From Methylococcaceae bacterium (GTDB lineage: Bacteria > Pseudomonadota > Gammaproteobacteria > Methylococcales > Methylomonadaceae), in the NCBI GenBank assembly GCA_007280895.1, contig QYQN01000062.1, forward strand, positions 1-45,017: DNA of 45,017 nucleotides, read 5' to 3'. Made by a program: the position numbers and the translations under genes. How positions within the stretch are numbered: the stretch's first letter is position 1; each line of letters begins with the position of its first letter. The notes below the pieces were generated by a model. That model saw only the letters and a list, made by a program, of their open reading frames with translations, had not been told where the DNA came from and searched no databases. This document shows positions 1-9,512 of this stretch, in pieces.

Positions 1-1
1 A

Positions 2-133
2 TTAAATGCTCTTCAACTTATGAAGAGCATTGTAAATGCTGAGGAGTGTCTTGTTAAAACTGACCGAAATAATTTCGTAAGATGCTTTGTAAAAAACTAT
101 TTAAATTTAGCTTATGCCATAAAAAAAAGATAA
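2..133 (+). CDS. possible 3' end of an unidentified gene cut by the window edge
   Basis: The plus strand is open from base 2 to a TAA at 131-133, giving 43 codons without a stop in very AT-rich DNA where chance stops should be frequent. The peptide has a mixed, protein-like composition with two cysteines and a basic end (AIKKR). No start is visible because the frame runs off the left edge, and I recognise no family. It would converge on rplQ. A perfect inverted repeat (5-31) lies inside the frame, which argues somewhat against coding. It may equally be non-coding. Confidence 0.3.
   Translation, partial: LNALQLMKSIVNAEECLVKTDRNNFVRCFVKNYLNLAYAIKKR
5..31. repeat. perfect 11-bp inverted repeat with 5-nt loop
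   Basis: Bases 5-15 (AATGCTCTTCA) pair perfectly with 21-31, leaving the loop ACTTA. It lies about 250 bases past the rplQ stop. There is no T-tract after it on the plus strand, and on the minus strand only TAAT is visible before the window ends. It could be the terminator of the minus-strand ribosomal operon or a structure in the neighbouring gene. Confidence 0.5.
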
Positions 134-278
134 CTTATAGCAGTATTTGTGAATATAGTTAGTTTATGCTTATAAGAACTGATGTATTCACAGAAGTAAC
201 ATAAATTAACAAAAATGGTGAAAACTAAAGTCAATAAAAAATTTATCCTAAAATTAACTAAATAAAAAAATTAAAATT
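134..278. other. AT-rich gap downstream of rplQ
   Basis: No gene is seen here. An 8-bp inverted repeat, TGTGAATA (148-155) and TATTCACA (185-192), encloses 29 bases. On the minus strand a run of eight T (121-128) follows a 6-bp stem (CTTATA/TATAAG, 134-139 with 171-176) that has a long loop. Together these could form a weak terminator for the ribosomal operon, but the stem is poor. Confidence 0.3.
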
Positions 279-641
279 TTATATATCTCTATCTACTAAT
301 TGAATTATAGCCATCGGTGCATTATCACCAGTCCTAAAACCACATTTCACAATTCGTAAATAACCTCCGTTTCGATCAAAATAATGTGGACCTAGATCAT
401 TAAAAAGTTTAGTTACAATTTCACGATCTTTTAAACGAGAAAAAGCGATACGTCTCTTAGCAACATTATCTTGTTTAGAGAGTGTAATTAAGGGTTCAGC
501 AAATGATCTTAATTCTTTAGCCTTTGGTAAGGTAGTTCTTATAGTCTCTTCTTTAAAAAGAGAATTGGCTAAATTAGAGAAAAGAGCCTTTCTATGACTA
601 CTGTTAATATTAAATTTTCTTCCAGACTTGCGATGTCTCAT
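279..641 (-). CDS. rplQ: 50S ribosomal protein L17
   Basis: L17 sits near the exit of the polypeptide tunnel on the large subunit. The 120-residue product starts [20 protein letters not shown], the characteristic RHR.SGR.L.R...HR signature at the N-terminus. The usual bacterial length is about 120-130 residues, so it is complete. It is the last gene of the alpha operon, 14 bases after the predicted rpoA stop, the same order as in most gammaproteobacteria. No strong terminator follows within the window. Confidence 0.97.
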   Translation of the reverse strand: MRHRKSGRKFNINSSHRKALFSNLANSLFKEETIRTTLPKAKELRSFAEPLITLSKQDNVAKRRIAFSRLKDREIVTKLFNDLGPHYFDRNGGYLRIVKCGFRTGDNAPMAIIQLVDRDI

Positions 642-655
642 AAATGAATAACCTT

Positions 656-1666
656 TTAATTAATTTGGTGATGTTGATCTGATAAATTTTCTGGAGGCCA
701 ATTTTCCAAACGCATACCTAAGGAAAGACCTTTTAAGGCTAATATGTCTTTAATTTCTGTAAGTGATTTTTTTCCTAAATTAGGCGTTTTCAAAAGCTCA
801 ACCTCAGTTCTCTGAATTAAATCACCAATATAAAAAATATTTTCAGCTTTAAGACAATTAGCAGATCTGACCGTTAACTCTAGATCATCAACTGGCCTCA
901 AAAGAACAGGTTCAAAGGCATCATGAACTTCAATAAACTCTTCCTCTGGCTTTTCTTTAACTTTTTCAAAATCTACAAAAACTGAAAGTTGATCATGCAA
1001 AATTGTAGCTGCAGCTTTTATTGTTTCTTCAGGATCAACTGTACCATTTGTTTCTAACTCAATAATTAATTTATCAAGATTAGTTCTTTGCTCTACACGC
1101 GTACTTTCAACATGGTAAGCTACTTTAACAACAGGCGAATAAGAAGCATCAATATGAAGCAAACCAACTAGAGGCTTGTAGTCATGTGTAATTTTTCTAG
1201 ATTGAACAGATTCATAGCCACGACCTCTACGAACCTTAATCTTCATATTTAATTTTCCTGACTGAGTAAGATTAGCAATAACTAAATCAGGATTTACAAT
1301 CTCAATATCAGAGGTTAATTTGATATCACTTGCTAAAACAGGCCCAATACCTTGTTTTGTTAAAACTAAATCAGCTTCGTCTCTGTTATGAAGTATGACT
1401 GCTAATTTCTTTAAATTCAGTAGTATGTCAATTACGTCTTCATGAACACCATCAAGAGTAGTAAATTCATGTTGAACGCCATCAATTTCAACATCAGTAA
1501 CCGCACAACCGGAAATCGTTGATAATAAAACACGTCTTAGTGCATTTCCAAGCGAATGACCAAACCCTCTTTCAAGAGGCTCAATCACAATTCGAGAATG
1601 ATAGGGTGTTTTACAAACAACCTCAACTAAACGTGGTTTCAATAAACCAGAAATAGAACTCTGCAT
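656..1666 (-). CDS. rpoA: DNA-directed RNA polymerase subunit alpha
   Basis: The alpha dimer nucleates assembly of RNA polymerase, and its C-terminal domain contacts UP elements and activators. I chose the ATG at 1664-1666 ([16 protein letters not shown]), which has AGGA seven bases upstream and gives 336 residues against 329 in E. coli. A TTG at 1684 is in frame but lacks support. The N-terminal domain carries [16 protein letters not shown] (about 32-47). The C-terminal domain contains [14 protein letters not shown] and [14 protein letters not shown], the helix-hairpin-helix that binds DNA. It lies between rpsD and rplQ. Confidence 0.97.
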   Translation of the reverse strand: MQSSISGLLKPRLVEVVCKTPYHSRIVIEPLERGFGHSLGNALRRVLLSTISGCAVTDVEIDGVQHEFTTLDGVHEDVIDILLNLKKLAVILHNRDEADLVLTKQGIGPVLASDIKLTSDIEIVNPDLVIANLTQSGKLNMKIKVRRGRGYESVQSRKITHDYKPLVGLLHIDASYSPVVKVAYHVESTRVEQRTNLDKLIIELETNGTVDPEETIKAAATILHDQLSVFVDFEKVKEKPEEEFIEVHDAFEPVLLRPVDDLELTVRSANCLKAENIFYIGDLIQRTEVELLKTPNLGKKSLTEIKDILALKGLSLGMRLENWPPENLSDQHHQIN

Positions 1667-1686
1667 TAAAATTCCTAACATCAAAA

Positions 1687-2307
1687 TTACTTTGAATATA
1701 ACTCTACTACTAATTGTTCATTTATGTCAGAACCAAGTTCACTGCGTTCAGGGACAGAAATAAACCTACCTTTCAATGCTTTGTTATCAACTTCTACCCA
1801 ATTAGGATACCCAAATTGATCCACAACAGCTAAAGAATCTATAATTCTTTGATGTTTTTTTGCTTTATCACGAATTTCAATAATATCCTCTGCTTTAACT
1901 TGATATGATGGAATATTAATTAATTTATTGTTTAGTAAAATTAATTTGTGAGAAACCAATTGCCTAGCTTCTGCACGTGTTGAAGCAAATCCCATACGAT
2001 ATACAACATTATCAAGCCTAGATTCTAAAAGTGACAATAAATTTTCACCTGTAGCTCCTTTTTTCATATCAGCAGCTTTATAATAGTTTCTAAATTGCTT
2101 TTCTAAAATACCATAAATTCTACGTAAGCGTTGTTTAGCACGTAACTGCATAGCATAATCAGAATTTCTTGTTCTTTTTGTGCCATGCTGACCAGGCCTT
2201 TGTTCTAGTTTACATTTTGTTTCTAAAGATTTACCTCTACTTTTAAGAAATAAATCAGTGCCTTCTCTTCGGCTAAGTTTACATGTTGGTCCGAGATATC
2301 TTGCCAT
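1687..2307 (-). CDS. rpsD: 30S ribosomal protein S4
   Basis: S4 is a primary 16S rRNA binder that starts 30S assembly and, in enterics, represses the alpha operon. The 206-residue length matches E. coli. The start [19 protein letters not shown] is diagnostic, and the S4 RNA-binding domain around residues 95-150 contains [21 protein letters not shown] see no recognisable S4-binding pseudoknot leader upstream of rpsM, where the gap is only about 40 bases, so S4 autoregulation may work differently here. Confidence 0.97.
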   Translation of the reverse strand: MARYLGPTCKLSRREGTDLFLKSRGKSLETKCKLEQRPGQHGTKRTRNSDYAMQLRAKQRLRRIYGILEKQFRNYYKAADMKKGATGENLLSLLESRLDNVVYRMGFASTRAEARQLVSHKLILLNNKLINIPSYQVKAEDIIEIRDKAKKHQRIIDSLAVVDQFGYPNWVEVDNKALKGRFISVPERSELGSDINEQLVVELYSK

Positions 2308-2323
2308 TTATAGACTCCGTTTA

Positions 2324-2713
2324 CTATACGCGACGTTTTTTAGGTGGACGACAACCATTATGTGGAATGGGTGTCACATCATAAATATTAGTAATTTTGA
2401 ATCCAATATTATTTAAAGATCTAACTGCAGATTCACGGCCTGGACCTGGTCCTTTAATCATAACATCAAGATTCTTCATACCAAATTCTTGAGCTACTAA
2501 TCCAGCTTTCTCAGCCGCTACTTGAGCCGCAAAAGGAGTACTTTTACGCGAACCTCTAAACCCAGAACCTCCAGAAGTAGCCCATGAAATAGTATTACCT
2601 TTTCTATCAGTGATAGTAATTATTGTATTATTGAAAGATGCGTGAACATGTACTACACCATCTACAACTTCTTTTCTAATTTTTTTTCTTGTTCTATTAT
2701 TAGCGTTTGCCAT
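2324..2713 (-). CDS. rpsK: 30S ribosomal protein S11
   Basis: S11 lies on the platform of the small subunit near the E site and helps hold mRNA. The 129-residue product is full length. It contains [20 protein letters not shown] (about 20-39) and the conserved [13 protein letters not shown] (about 86-98), and ends in the basic tail [12 protein letters not shown] typical of the family. It lies in the conserved order rpsM-rpsK-rpsD, with an 18-base gap after rpsM. Confidence 0.97.
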   Translation of the reverse strand: MANANNRTRKKIRKEVVDGVVHVHASFNNTIITITDRKGNTISWATSGGSGFRGSRKSTPFAAQVAAEKAGLVAQEFGMKNLDVMIKGPGPGRESAVRSLNNIGFKITNIYDVTPIPHNGCRPPKKRRV

Positions 2714-2731
2714 TTATTGGTCTCATCAAAC

Positions 2732-3088
2732 TTATTTTCTGATTGCTTTGCGAGGACCTTTTCTTGTCCTCGCGTTAGTTCTAGTACGTTGACCTCGTAA
2801 AGGTAATCCTCGTCTATGCCTGATACCACGATAACACCCGAGATCCATCAATCTTTTAATATTCATAGAAACTTCTCTTCTTAAATCACCTTCAACGGTC
2901 ATTTTAGAGATGATATTTCTAATAATTTCTATTTGATCTTCGCTAAGATCTTTAATTTTTTGTGTTGGAAGAATACCTGATTCTGAACAAATAATATTTG
3001 CTGTTTTCCTTCCTATTCCATATATCGATGTTAATGCAATTTCTGCATGCTTGTTATCGGGAACATTTATACCTGCAATACGCGCCAT
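2732..3088 (-). CDS. rpsM: 30S ribosomal protein S13
   Basis: S13 forms bridges between the 30S head and the 50S subunit. The 118-residue product opens [20 protein letters not shown] and contains the helix-hairpin-helix stretch IYGIGRKTA. It ends with [19 protein letters not shown], the rRNA-contacting tail. It is the first gene of the alpha operon proper, after rpmJ. The roughly 40-base gap upstream is too short for the long S4-regulated leader of E. coli. Confidence 0.97.
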   Translation of the reverse strand: MARIAGINVPDNKHAEIALTSIYGIGRKTANIICSESGILPTQKIKDLSEDQIEIIRNIISKMTVEGDLRREVSMNIKRLMDLGCYRGIRHRRGLPLRGQRTRTNARTRKGPRKAIRK

Positions 3089-3129
3089 TTAATATACCTA
3101 AACTAAAAATTTAAATAATGATCAGAAAA

Positions 3130-3243
3130 TTAACCTTGTCTTTGTTTATGCCTTCCATCATCACAAATAATGCGTACAACACCATTTCTTTTAACAACTT
3201 TACATTTTCTACAAATTTTTTTTACTGAAGCTCTTACTTTCAT
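3130..3243 (-). CDS. rpmJ: 50S ribosomal protein L36
   Basis: This 37-residue gene starts with ATG at 3241-3243, preceded by AAGGA, and ends at TAA 3130-3132. The product begins [19 protein letters not shown] and keeps the zinc-binding set C11, C14, C27 and H32 of the C+ form of L36. It occupies its usual place between secY and rpsM, as the last gene of the spc operon. L36 is a small late-assembly protein of the large subunit. Confidence 0.96.
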   Translation of the reverse strand: MKVRASVKKICRKCKVVKRNGVVRIICDDGRHKQRQG

Positions 3244-3258
3244 TTATAAATTCCTTAA

Positions 3259-4581
3259 CTATTTTTTTAAATTGGACTTTTTCAGCAACCCTTCATACTG
3301 TTTTGACATAATATGAGTTTGCATTTGTGAAATAAAATCCATCACAACAACTACAATAATAAGTAAAGAAGTCCCGCCAAAATAAAAAGGAACATTCCAA
3401 TAGACTATTAAAAACTCAGGCAATAAACAAACTATAGTAATGTAAAACGCACCTATTAGAGTTAATCTAGTAATAACCTTATCAATGTATTGTGTTGTTT
3501 GTATTCCAGGCCTAATGCCAGGAAGAAAAGCACCTGATTTTTTAAGATTTTCAGATGTTTCTTTAGAGTTAAAAACCAAAGCCGTATAAAAGAAACAAAA
3601 GAAAATTATAGCACTTGCATAAAAGAGAACATAAATAGGCTGTCCAGGCGATAACACAGTGGACACATCTTGTAACCATTCAAAACCAGGAGTGTTAGAA
3701 AACCAACCAGCTAATGTAGCTGGAAATAGAATGATACTTGAAGCGAAAATTGGTGGAATAACTCCGGCCATATTAATTTTTAAAGGTAAAAAACTTGTTT
3801 GACCAGAATACAACTTCCTACCCTCTTGACGCTTAGGATAATTTAATAGGATTTTTCTCTGACCTCTTTCAACAAAAACAACAATTGCTGTCACTGCAAT
3901 TGAAAGTAGGAAAAGTAATATAATAAAACCACTATTCATTTCACCTGTTCTAGCAAGTTCTAGAGTACCACCAACAGCTTTTGGTAAACCAGAAACAATA
4001 CCAGCGAAAATTATCATAGAGATACCATTACCTATACCTCTTTCAGTAACTTGCTCACCTAGCCACATCAAAAAAACTGTTCCTGTTACAAGGGAAATAG
4101 TTGTAATAAAAACAAAAGGGAGGCCTGGCTCAAGTACAACTGACATACCTCCTGCGGTCTGACTTTGTAATGCTATAGATATACCAATTGACTGAAATGT
4201 AGCAAGAACAACAGTTCCATACCTAGTGTACTGTGAGATTTTTCTCCTTCCAGACTCGCCCTCTTTTTTTAACTGCTCCATTGTCGGCAAAACTACAGTC
4301 ATTAACTGCATAATAATGGATGCAGAAATATAAGGCATAATACCGAGAGCAAATAAGCTTAGACGCATTAAAGCTCCGCCGGAAAACATATTGAACATAT
4401 CTAAAATAGAGCCACCTTGCTCTTCAAACATTGCTGTTAAAGCTTTTGGATCGACACCTGGAACAGGAATATGAGAACCAATACGGTAAACTATTAAAGC
4501 TAATATAACAAAATATAACCTGCTCTTTAATTCTGAAAACTTATCAGTTTTGTCAAAAGTTTTACTATTTAATTTGTTCAC
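3259..4581 (-). CDS. secY: protein translocase subunit SecY
   Basis: SecY is the channel of the SecYEG translocon in the inner membrane. The 440-residue length fits, with ten hydrophobic segments. Motifs include [14 protein letters not shown] near the N-terminus, the TM2a plug region with [16 protein letters not shown] (about 55-70), and [20 protein letters not shown] in the middle. The start is GTG at 4579-4581, directly abutting the rplO stop, with its ribosome binding site (AGAGG) inside the end of rplO. This suggests translational coupling to L15. Confidence 0.97.
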   Translation of the reverse strand: MNKLNSKTFDKTDKFSELKSRLYFVILALIVYRIGSHIPVPGVDPKALTAMFEEQGGSILDMFNMFSGGALMRLSLFALGIMPYISASIIMQLMTVVLPTMEQLKKEGESGRRKISQYTRYGTVVLATFQSIGISIALQSQTAGGMSVVLEPGLPFVFITTISLVTGTVFLMWLGEQVTERGIGNGISMIIFAGIVSGLPKAVGGTLELARTGEMNSGFIILLFLLSIAVTAIVVFVERGQRKILLNYPKRQEGRKLYSGQTSFLPLKINMAGVIPPIFASSIILFPATLAGWFSNTPGFEWLQDVSTVLSPGQPIYVLFYASAIIFFCFFYTALVFNSKETSENLKKSGAFLPGIRPGIQTTQYIDKVITRLTLIGAFYITIVCLLPEFLIVYWNVPFYFGGTSLLIIVVVVMDFISQMQTHIMSKQYEGLLKKSNLKK

Positions 4582-5016
4582 TTAAGCCTCTACACAACCA
4601 CCAAGTCTTTCAATCTCTAATCTGGCTCCAGAGGTAACATTTAAACCTGTAAGAACTATTTGTTTAACTAAAGATCCACTTTTTATTACTTTTATGTATT
4701 TAGTTCTTCTAGATACTAGCTTATTTGCAATTAAAATGGCCTTATCAATTTTTTCCGAATCTAACGCATTTAACTGGCCTAAAGTAATTTGCTCATAAAA
4801 TTTCTTTTTCGCAGATATAAAACCAATTTTAGGTAATCTTCGCTGCAAAGGCATCTGACCACCTTCGAATCCAACTTTATGAAATCCACCGCTTCTCGCT
4901 TTTTGACCTTTATGACCTCGGCCACATGTTTTACCTAAAGTAGAACCAATCCCTCGACCAACACGTTTTGATTTTTTTCTAGCTCCATCAGCTGGACAAA
5001 TTGTATTCAGGTACAT
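4582..5016 (-). CDS. rplO: 50S ribosomal protein L15
   Basis: L15 is a late-assembly large-subunit protein with a long basic N-terminal arm. The 144-residue product shows RVGRGIGSTLGKTCGRGHKG (about 19-38) and GFEGGQMPLQRRLPKIGF, both diagnostic. The stop touches the secY start, and the ATG follows the rpmD stop with no gap. It belongs to the spc operon order rpsE-rpmD-rplO-secY. Confidence 0.97.
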   Translation of the reverse strand: MYLNTICPADGARKKSKRVGRGIGSTLGKTCGRGHKGQKARSGGFHKVGFEGGQMPLQRRLPKIGFISAKKKFYEQITLGQLNALDSEKIDKAILIANKLVSRRTKYIKVIKSGSLVKQIVLTGLNVTSGARLEIERLGGCVEA

Positions 5017-5202
5017 TTAAAACTCCTCAAAATGTAACATATAAGAGATTTTATTAACCATACCCCTAACTTCTGGGGTATTTTTTAATTCAACACTTTG
5101 ATTTAATTTCCTTAAACCGAGTCCTTTTAAGCATTCAAGATGAACTGGTAATCGTCCATATTTGCTTTTAATTAATTTGATTTTTATTGTTGGATGATTC
5201 AT
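5017..5202 (-). CDS. rpmD: 50S ribosomal protein L30
   Basis: L30 is a small two-helix, three-strand protein of the large subunit. The 61-residue product matches the usual short bacterial form, with IKIKLIKSKYGRL at the start and LKGLGLRKLNQSVELKNTPE in the middle, corresponding to the GLG.. and N.P..RGM family signature. It sits two bases after rpsE and abuts rplO. Confidence 0.96.
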   Translation of the reverse strand: MNHPTIKIKLIKSKYGRLPVHLECLKGLGLRKLNQSVELKNTPEVRGMVNKISYMLHFEEF

Positions 5203-5204
5203 TT

Positions 5205-5711
5205 TTAACCCGAAAGCTTATCTAATGGAATGCCGCGTTTAGCTGCAATCTGATTTTTATTTTTCATACTAGCTAAACCGTTAATAGTTGCCCTAACTAC
5301 ATTAATTGGATTATTAGTTCCAATACATTTTGCGAGAACATTATGGACACCCACTACCTCAAATACAGCACGCATAGCACCACCAGCTATAATACCTGTA
5401 CCTTCTGACGCTGGCTGCATATAAACTTTAGCTGCACCAGTCGTATTCATTACAGGATATTGCAAAGTATCACCAGCTAAAGCTATTTTTTGCATATTTT
5501 TTTTTGCCTGCTCGAGTGACTTTTGAATTGCAATAGGCACTTCTCTTGCCTTACTTACACCATAACCTACTCGACCTTGGCCATCACCAACCACAGTTAA
5601 TGCTGTAAAACCAAAAACACGACCACCTTTTACTACTTTAGCTACACGCCTTACATTTACAAGTTTTTCTTGCAAGCCATCTGCATTAATCTGATTAGCA
5701 TTAGTTGACAT
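5205..5711 (-). CDS. rpsE: 30S ribosomal protein S5
   Basis: S5 acts in mRNA helicase activity at the entry channel and in decoding fidelity. The 168-residue product has the N-terminal double-stranded RNA-binding domain with [20 protein letters not shown] (about 22-41) and [10 protein letters not shown], and the C-terminal domain with [19 protein letters not shown]. It is complete and follows rplR in the spc operon with a 9-base gap. Confidence 0.97.
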   Translation of the reverse strand: MSTNANQINADGLQEKLVNVRRVAKVVKGGRVFGFTALTVVGDGQGRVGYGVSKAREVPIAIQKSLEQAKKNMQKIALAGDTLQYPVMNTTGAAKVYMQPASEGTGIIAGGAMRAVFEVVGVHNVLAKCIGTNNPINVVRATINGLASMKNKNQIAAKRGIPLDKLSG

Positions 5712-5720
5712 ATATTACTC

Positions 5721-6074
5721 CTAAAAAATTAAACCAGCTTCTCTCGCTGCATCGGCTAATGCCTTAACACGACCATGATATTTAAAACCAGATCTATCGA
5801 AGGCTACGTGCGTAACACCAACACTTAATGCTAACGTTGCTATTGATTTACCAACTTCTATAGCAGCATCAATATTTCCAGTATTTTTAATTCTAGATTT
5901 AATTTCTAGTTGATTAGTAGATGCATGTACTAATGTAGAACATCCATCTTTACTAATAATTTGCGCATAAATATGTTGAGAAGTTTTATGTATTGATAAC
6001 CTAGTGATATTTAAATCTTTAATTTTTGATCTTATTTTAAGTGCTCTTTTGATACGAATATCTCTTTTTTTCAT
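5721..6074 (-). CDS. rplR: 50S ribosomal protein L18
   Basis: L18 binds 5S rRNA together with L5 and L25 and brings it into the central protuberance. The 117-residue product equals the E. coli length. The C-terminal VAFDRSGFKYHGRVKALADA (about 92-111) is the strongly conserved 5S-binding signature. It lies 6 bases after the rplF stop, in the usual rplF-rplR-rpsE order. L25 for the same particle is encoded in this window at about 31 kb. Confidence 0.97.
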   Translation of the reverse strand: MKKRDIRIKRALKIRSKIKDLNITRLSIHKTSQHIYAQIISKDGCSTLVHASTNQLEIKSRIKNTGNIDAAIEVGKSIATLALSVGVTHVAFDRSGFKYHGRVKALADAAREAGLIF

Positions 6075-6080
6075 ATTATC

Positions 6081-6614
6081 CTACTTTTTCTTAGCTTCTT
6101 TTCTGATAATTTGCTCATCAGAGTATCTTATTCCTTTTCCTTTATAAGGTTCAGGCGGTCTGAATGATCTTATATTAGCAGCAACTTGGCCAACTTTTTG
6201 TTTATCAGACCCCTTTATAATTATATCTGTTTGCGTAGGTGTTTCAATTGTGATCCCATCAGGCACTACAAAATCGAGCGGATGAGACAAACCTAATGAA
6301 AGACTTAAAACGTTATCTTTAGCTTGAGCTCTATACCCAACACCAACAAGACTCATTTTTTTTTCAAAACCAACAGATACCCCTTGAATAAGGTTACTAA
6401 TGTTGGCTCTTGCTGTTCCAGCTTGTGCAGTAGCATTTTTATCATTTTCAGACCACAATACTTTGATGTGGTTTTCAGTTATTTCTAAATCTAATGATGA
6501 ATGCAAATGGTATGTTAAAAAACCTTTTGAGCCAGACACTTTCAGCGTATTAGCAATAAACTCTATATTAACAGAATTATTAATAGAAATTAATGACTTA
6601 GCAATTCTTGACAT
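6081..6614 (-). CDS. rplF: 50S ribosomal protein L6
   Basis: L6 lies at the base of the L7/L12 stalk and supports factor binding. The 177-residue length is the same as in E. coli. It has the tandem L6 fold, starts MSRIAKSLISI and ends with the conserved FRPPEPYKGKGIRYSDE (about 151-167). The motif GVGYRAQ is in the centre. It follows rpsH in the spc operon with a 13-base gap. Confidence 0.97.
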   Translation of the reverse strand: MSRIAKSLISINNSVNIEFIANTLKVSGSKGFLTYHLHSSLDLEITENHIKVLWSENDKNATAQAGTARANISNLIQGVSVGFEKKMSLVGVGYRAQAKDNVLSLSLGLSHPLDFVVPDGITIETPTQTDIIIKGSDKQKVGQVAANIRSFRPPEPYKGKGIRYSDEQIIRKEAKKK

Positions 6615-6627
6615 AAGATATCCTTAA

Positions 6628-7023
6628 TTAATAAACTGTACATAATACTTCACCACCGAATCCACGCTCTCTAGCAGACTTATCAGTCATTAAACCACAT
6701 GATGTAGAAATAATTGCAACACCTAAACCACCAATGACTTTTGGCAACTCGTCTTTTGCTTTGTAGATTCGTAAACCTGGCCTACTAACTCTTTTAATTT
6801 TTTCAATAACAGGTTTACCTTTGTAATACTTTAGCTCTATCATCATAACAAGATGATTACAATCTTCTTCTACAATATAGCTTAAAATATAGCCTTCATC
6901 TAAAAGTACTTTAGCAATAGAAACTTTTATTTTAGATGACGGTTGTTTAATAAAACGCTTACCAGATGCCTGACCATTTCTAATTCTGGTTAACATGTCT
7001 GATATTGGATCACTCATACTCAT
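6628..7023 (-). CDS. rpsH: 30S ribosomal protein S8
   Basis: S8 binds the central domain of 16S rRNA and, in E. coli, also represses the spc operon through a site near rplE. I chose the ATG at 7021-7023 ([18 protein letters not shown]), which has AGGA upstream and gives 131 residues, close to the 130 of E. coli. A longer in-frame reading overlapping rpsN is unlikely. The C-terminal [20 protein letters not shown] is diagnostic. The rplX-rplE gap here is only 17 bases, leaving little room for the E. coli-type S8 mRNA site. Confidence 0.96.
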   Translation of the reverse strand: MSMSDPISDMLTRIRNGQASGKRFIKQPSSKIKVSIAKVLLDEGYILSYIVEEDCNHLVMMIELKYYKGKPVIEKIKRVSRPGLRIYKAKDELPKVIGGLGVAIISTSCGLMTDKSARERGFGGEVLCTVY

Positions 7024-7036
7024 AATTATTCCTAAT

Positions 7037-7339
7037 TTACCAACTGGCTTTAACAAGTCCAGGGATATCACCACGCATCATTGCTTCTCTTAGCATGTTC
7101 CTACTAAGACCAAATTTTCTATAATATCCGTGAGGTCTTCCTGTGATATTACATCTGTTTCTTTTTCTTGTTATACTTGAATCTCTTGGTAGAGATTGTA
7201 ATTTAAATTGCGCTGCTTCTTTTTCTTCATAAGAAGTTGAAACTCTAACTATATTCTTTAGATCTTCTCTTTTTATTCTGTATTTATCAGCTAAGATTTT
7301 TCTTTTAGTTTCACGTGCGATCATTGATTTTTTAGCCAT
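7037..7339 (-). CDS. rpsN: 30S ribosomal protein S14
   Basis: S14 assembles into the 30S head near the A site. The 100-residue length marks the long, zinc-independent C-minus form common in proteobacteria. The start [14 protein letters not shown] and the C-terminal block [20 protein letters not shown] (about 61-80) are typical. It lies 10 bases after rplE. Confidence 0.97.
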   Translation of the reverse strand: MAKKSMIARETKRKILADKYRIKREDLKNIVRVSTSYEEKEAAQFKLQSLPRDSSITRKRNRCNITGRPHGYYRKFGLSRNMLREAMMRGDIPGLVKASW

Positions 7340-7349
7340 GATTATCTCT

Positions 7350-7889
7350 TCAATGCTTAAATGGAAATTTATATAACTTCAATAATGCTAAACCTTCTTC
7401 ATCAGTTAAAGCACTTGTTGTAATCGTAATATCTAAACCTCTAATAACATCAACTTTATCATAATCAACTTCTGGAAATATTATTTGCTCCTTAATACCT
7501 AAAGAGTAATTTCCACGTCCATCAAAACTTTTAGCACTTAATCCTCTAAAATCTCTAATCCTAGGTATAGAAATACTGATAAGTCTATCTAAAAACTCAT
7601 ACATTCTTGAGCCTCTTAAAGTTACTTTACAACCAATAGGCATATCATCTCTAATTTTGAAACCTGCTATAGATTTTCTAGCTAAAGTTATAATGGGCTT
7701 TTGACCAGATATCTTTTCCATATCACTGAGGGCAAATTGTAGAATTTTTTTATCGGCTACTGCACCACCAACGCCCATATTTAACGTGATTTTTGTTAGC
7801 TTTGGAACTTGCATTACAGACTTGTAACCAAATTGTCCCATTAAATTTTGAATTATTTCTTCTTTATAAAAATTTTCTAATCTAGCCAT
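7350..7889 (-). CDS. rplE: 50S ribosomal protein L5
   Basis: L5 binds 5S rRNA and contacts the P-site tRNA and S13. The ATG at 7887-7889 ([16 protein letters not shown]) gives 179 residues, exactly the E. coli length, with AGGTG upstream. An in-frame GTG three codons earlier is less likely. Motifs are [16 protein letters not shown] (about 32-47) and [15 protein letters not shown] near the C-terminus. It is followed by rpsN in the spc operon. Confidence 0.96.
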   Translation of the reverse strand: MARLENFYKEEIIQNLMGQFGYKSVMQVPKLTKITLNMGVGGAVADKKILQFALSDMEKISGQKPIITLARKSIAGFKIRDDMPIGCKVTLRGSRMYEFLDRLISISIPRIRDFRGLSAKSFDGRGNYSLGIKEQIIFPEVDYDKVDVIRGLDITITTSALTDEEGLALLKLYKFPFKH

Positions 7890-7906
7890 TTTATACACCT
7901 TGAACC

Positions 7907-8221
7907 TTAATCAACATACCGATCAGTAGATTTAAAAACACGAACTTTATTTCCATTATCTAAAACCTTAATACAAACTTTATCATGTTTTTTTATATCA
8001 GGATTATATAGAGCAACGTTAGAAACATGAATAGGCATAAACTTATCTACAAAACCGCCCGAAGTACCAGTATTAGGATTTGGTTTTTGTGATTTTTTTA
8101 CTTGATTAATACCATCAATTATTAATTTATCATCTTTTAAAACCTGAAGGACGCGACCACTTTTTCCTTTATCTTTACCTGTAATTACAATTATATCATC
8201 ACCTTTTTTAATTTTTTTCAT
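7907..8221 (-). CDS. rplX: 50S ribosomal protein L24
   Basis: L24 is one of the two initiators of large-subunit assembly. The 104-residue product carries an N-terminal KOW motif, [20 protein letters not shown] (about 8-27), which fits the family's SH3-like domain. Length equals E. coli. It lies between rplN and rplE with 9- and 17-base gaps. Confidence 0.97.
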   Translation of the reverse strand: MKKIKKGDDIIVITGKDKGKSGRVLQVLKDDKLIIDGINQVKKSQKPNPNTGTSGGFVDKFMPIHVSNVALYNPDIKKHDKVCIKVLDNGNKVRVFKSTDRYVD

Positions 8222-8230
8222 AAATACCTT

Positions 8231-8599
8231 TTATAAAACTTCAGGCGCTAATGAAATAATTTTCATGAACTTATCGCCTCTTAATTCACGAGTAACAGGT
8301 CCAAAAATTCGAGTACCTAATGGCTGTAAGTTATTATTTAAAATAACTGCGGCATTACCATCGAATCTAATTAAAGAACCATCAGGCCTTCTTACACCTT
8401 TCTTAGTTCTTACTACTAAAGCATTATAAACCTCTCCTTTTTTTACACGACCTCGAGGAATAGCATCTTTAATACTTACTTTAATAATATCTCCGATACC
8501 GGCATATCTTCTATGAGACCCACCTAGCACCTTGATACACATTACTCGCTTAGCACCACTATTATCCGCTACATCTAAATTAGTTTGCATTTGAATCAT
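8231..8599 (-). CDS. rplN: 50S ribosomal protein L14
   Basis: L14 forms intersubunit bridges and is the docking site of the silencing factor RsfS. The 122-residue product starts [20 protein letters not shown] and contains [20 protein letters not shown], both highly conserved. An internal Met at position 4 is in frame, but the first ATG matches the family N-terminus. In E. coli this gene opens the spc operon. Here only 26 bases separate it from rpsQ and I see no separate promoter. Confidence 0.97.
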   Translation of the reverse strand: MIQMQTNLDVADNSGAKRVMCIKVLGGSHRRYAGIGDIIKVSIKDAIPRGRVKKGEVYNALVVRTKKGVRRPDGSLIRFDGNAAVILNNNLQPLGTRIFGPVTRELRGDKFMKIISLAPEVL

Positions 8600-8625
8600 A
8601 TTGACATCCTCTATATTATGAAGTT

Positions 8626-8889
8626 TTATTTTGAAGAAGAATCAATAATTTCTACTAAAACAAATGATTTAAATTTCGACATTGGCCTACAAGAAGTAAT
8701 AGTAACTATATCACCCTCGTTGCACTGATTGTTTTCATCATGAGCCATCATTTTAGTCGATCTTCTAATATATTTTCCATATACAGGATGTTTTACAACT
8801 CTTTCCACAAGTACAGTAATAGATTTATCCATTTTATTACTTACTACCTTACCTAATACACACCTAGTGCCATTTGATTTTTCAGACAT
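8626..8889 (-). CDS. rpsQ: 30S ribosomal protein S17
   Basis: S17 binds the 5' domain of 16S rRNA. The 87-residue product has an OB-fold with [20 protein letters not shown] (about 12-31) and ends the core with [16 protein letters not shown], the S17 C-terminal signature. The start overlaps the rpmC stop by 8 bases, suggesting coupled translation. It is the last gene of the classical S10 operon. Confidence 0.97.
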   Translation of the reverse strand: MSEKSNGTRCVLGKVVSNKMDKSITVLVERVVKHPVYGKYIRRSTKMMAHDENNQCNEGDIVTITSCRPMSKFKSFVLVEIIDSSSK

Positions 8890-9082
8890 AATTTACTCTT
8901 TCTTTCTCACCAATAACAAATAGAACTCTCGCTATATTTTTCTTTACTATTCGAATTTGATGCGTGGACGTCAATTGATTTGTTGCTTTTTGCATTTTCA
9001 AATTAAAACTTTCTTTTGATAAGACTACTAGCAAGGATCTTAACTCTTCATGAGTTTTTGTTTGTAAATCTGAAGTTTTCAT
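8882..9082 (-). CDS. rpmC: 50S ribosomal protein L29
   Basis: L29 lies at the tunnel exit beside L23 and helps dock trigger factor and SRP. The ATG at 9080-9082 gives 66 residues ([18 protein letters not shown]). A GTG one codon earlier is possible. The helical-hairpin family pattern is clear, with [17 protein letters not shown] and a C-terminal basic-plus-helix segment [15 protein letters not shown]. Its start overlaps the rplP stop by one base (TGATG). Confidence 0.95.
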   Translation of the reverse strand: MKTSDLQTKTHEELRSLLVVLSKESFNLKMQKATNQLTSTHQIRIVKKNIARVLFVIGEKERVNYV

Positions 9083-9495
9083 CACATTATTGTCCTTTTA
9101 GTAAAGAGAGTTTTTAGTGGTAATTTTGCAGCAGCCAGACAAAAAGCCTCACGAGCTAACTCTTCAGTAACTCCCTGTATTTCATATAACATTGTTCCAG
9201 GCCTTATCTGCGCAACCCAGAGCTCAACACTTCCTTTACCCTTACCCATCCTTACTTCTAAAGGCTTTTTAGTTATTGGTTTGTCAGGAAAAATTCTAAT
9301 CCATATTTTGCCACCTCTTTTTACATGACGAGATATAGTTCTTCTAGCTGACTCAATCTGCCTTGCAGTAAGCCGACCTCGACTTATGGATTTAAGTCCA
9401 TATTCACCAAAACTAACAGAAGAACCTCTTACAGCGATTCCGTTATTTCTTCCTTTATGCTGTTTTCTAAATTTTGTTCTTTTAGGTTGTAACAT
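9082..9495 (-). CDS. rplP: 50S ribosomal protein L16
   Basis: L16 organises the A-site region of the large subunit and is needed for late assembly. The 137-residue product begins [19 protein letters not shown] and includes [20 protein letters not shown] and [14 protein letters not shown], all signature segments. The conserved arginine in the RVGMGKG-type loop is present as [12 protein letters not shown]. Length is equal or close to E. coli's 136. Confidence 0.97.
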   Translation of the reverse strand: MLQPKRTKFRKQHKGRNNGIAVRGSSVSFGEYGLKSISRGRLTARQIESARRTISRHVKRGGKIWIRIFPDKPITKKPLEVRMGKGKGSVELWVAQIRPGTMLYEIQGVTEELAREAFCLAAAKLPLKTLFTKRTIM

Positions 9496-9512
9496 AATTA
9501 ATTACCGTATTA

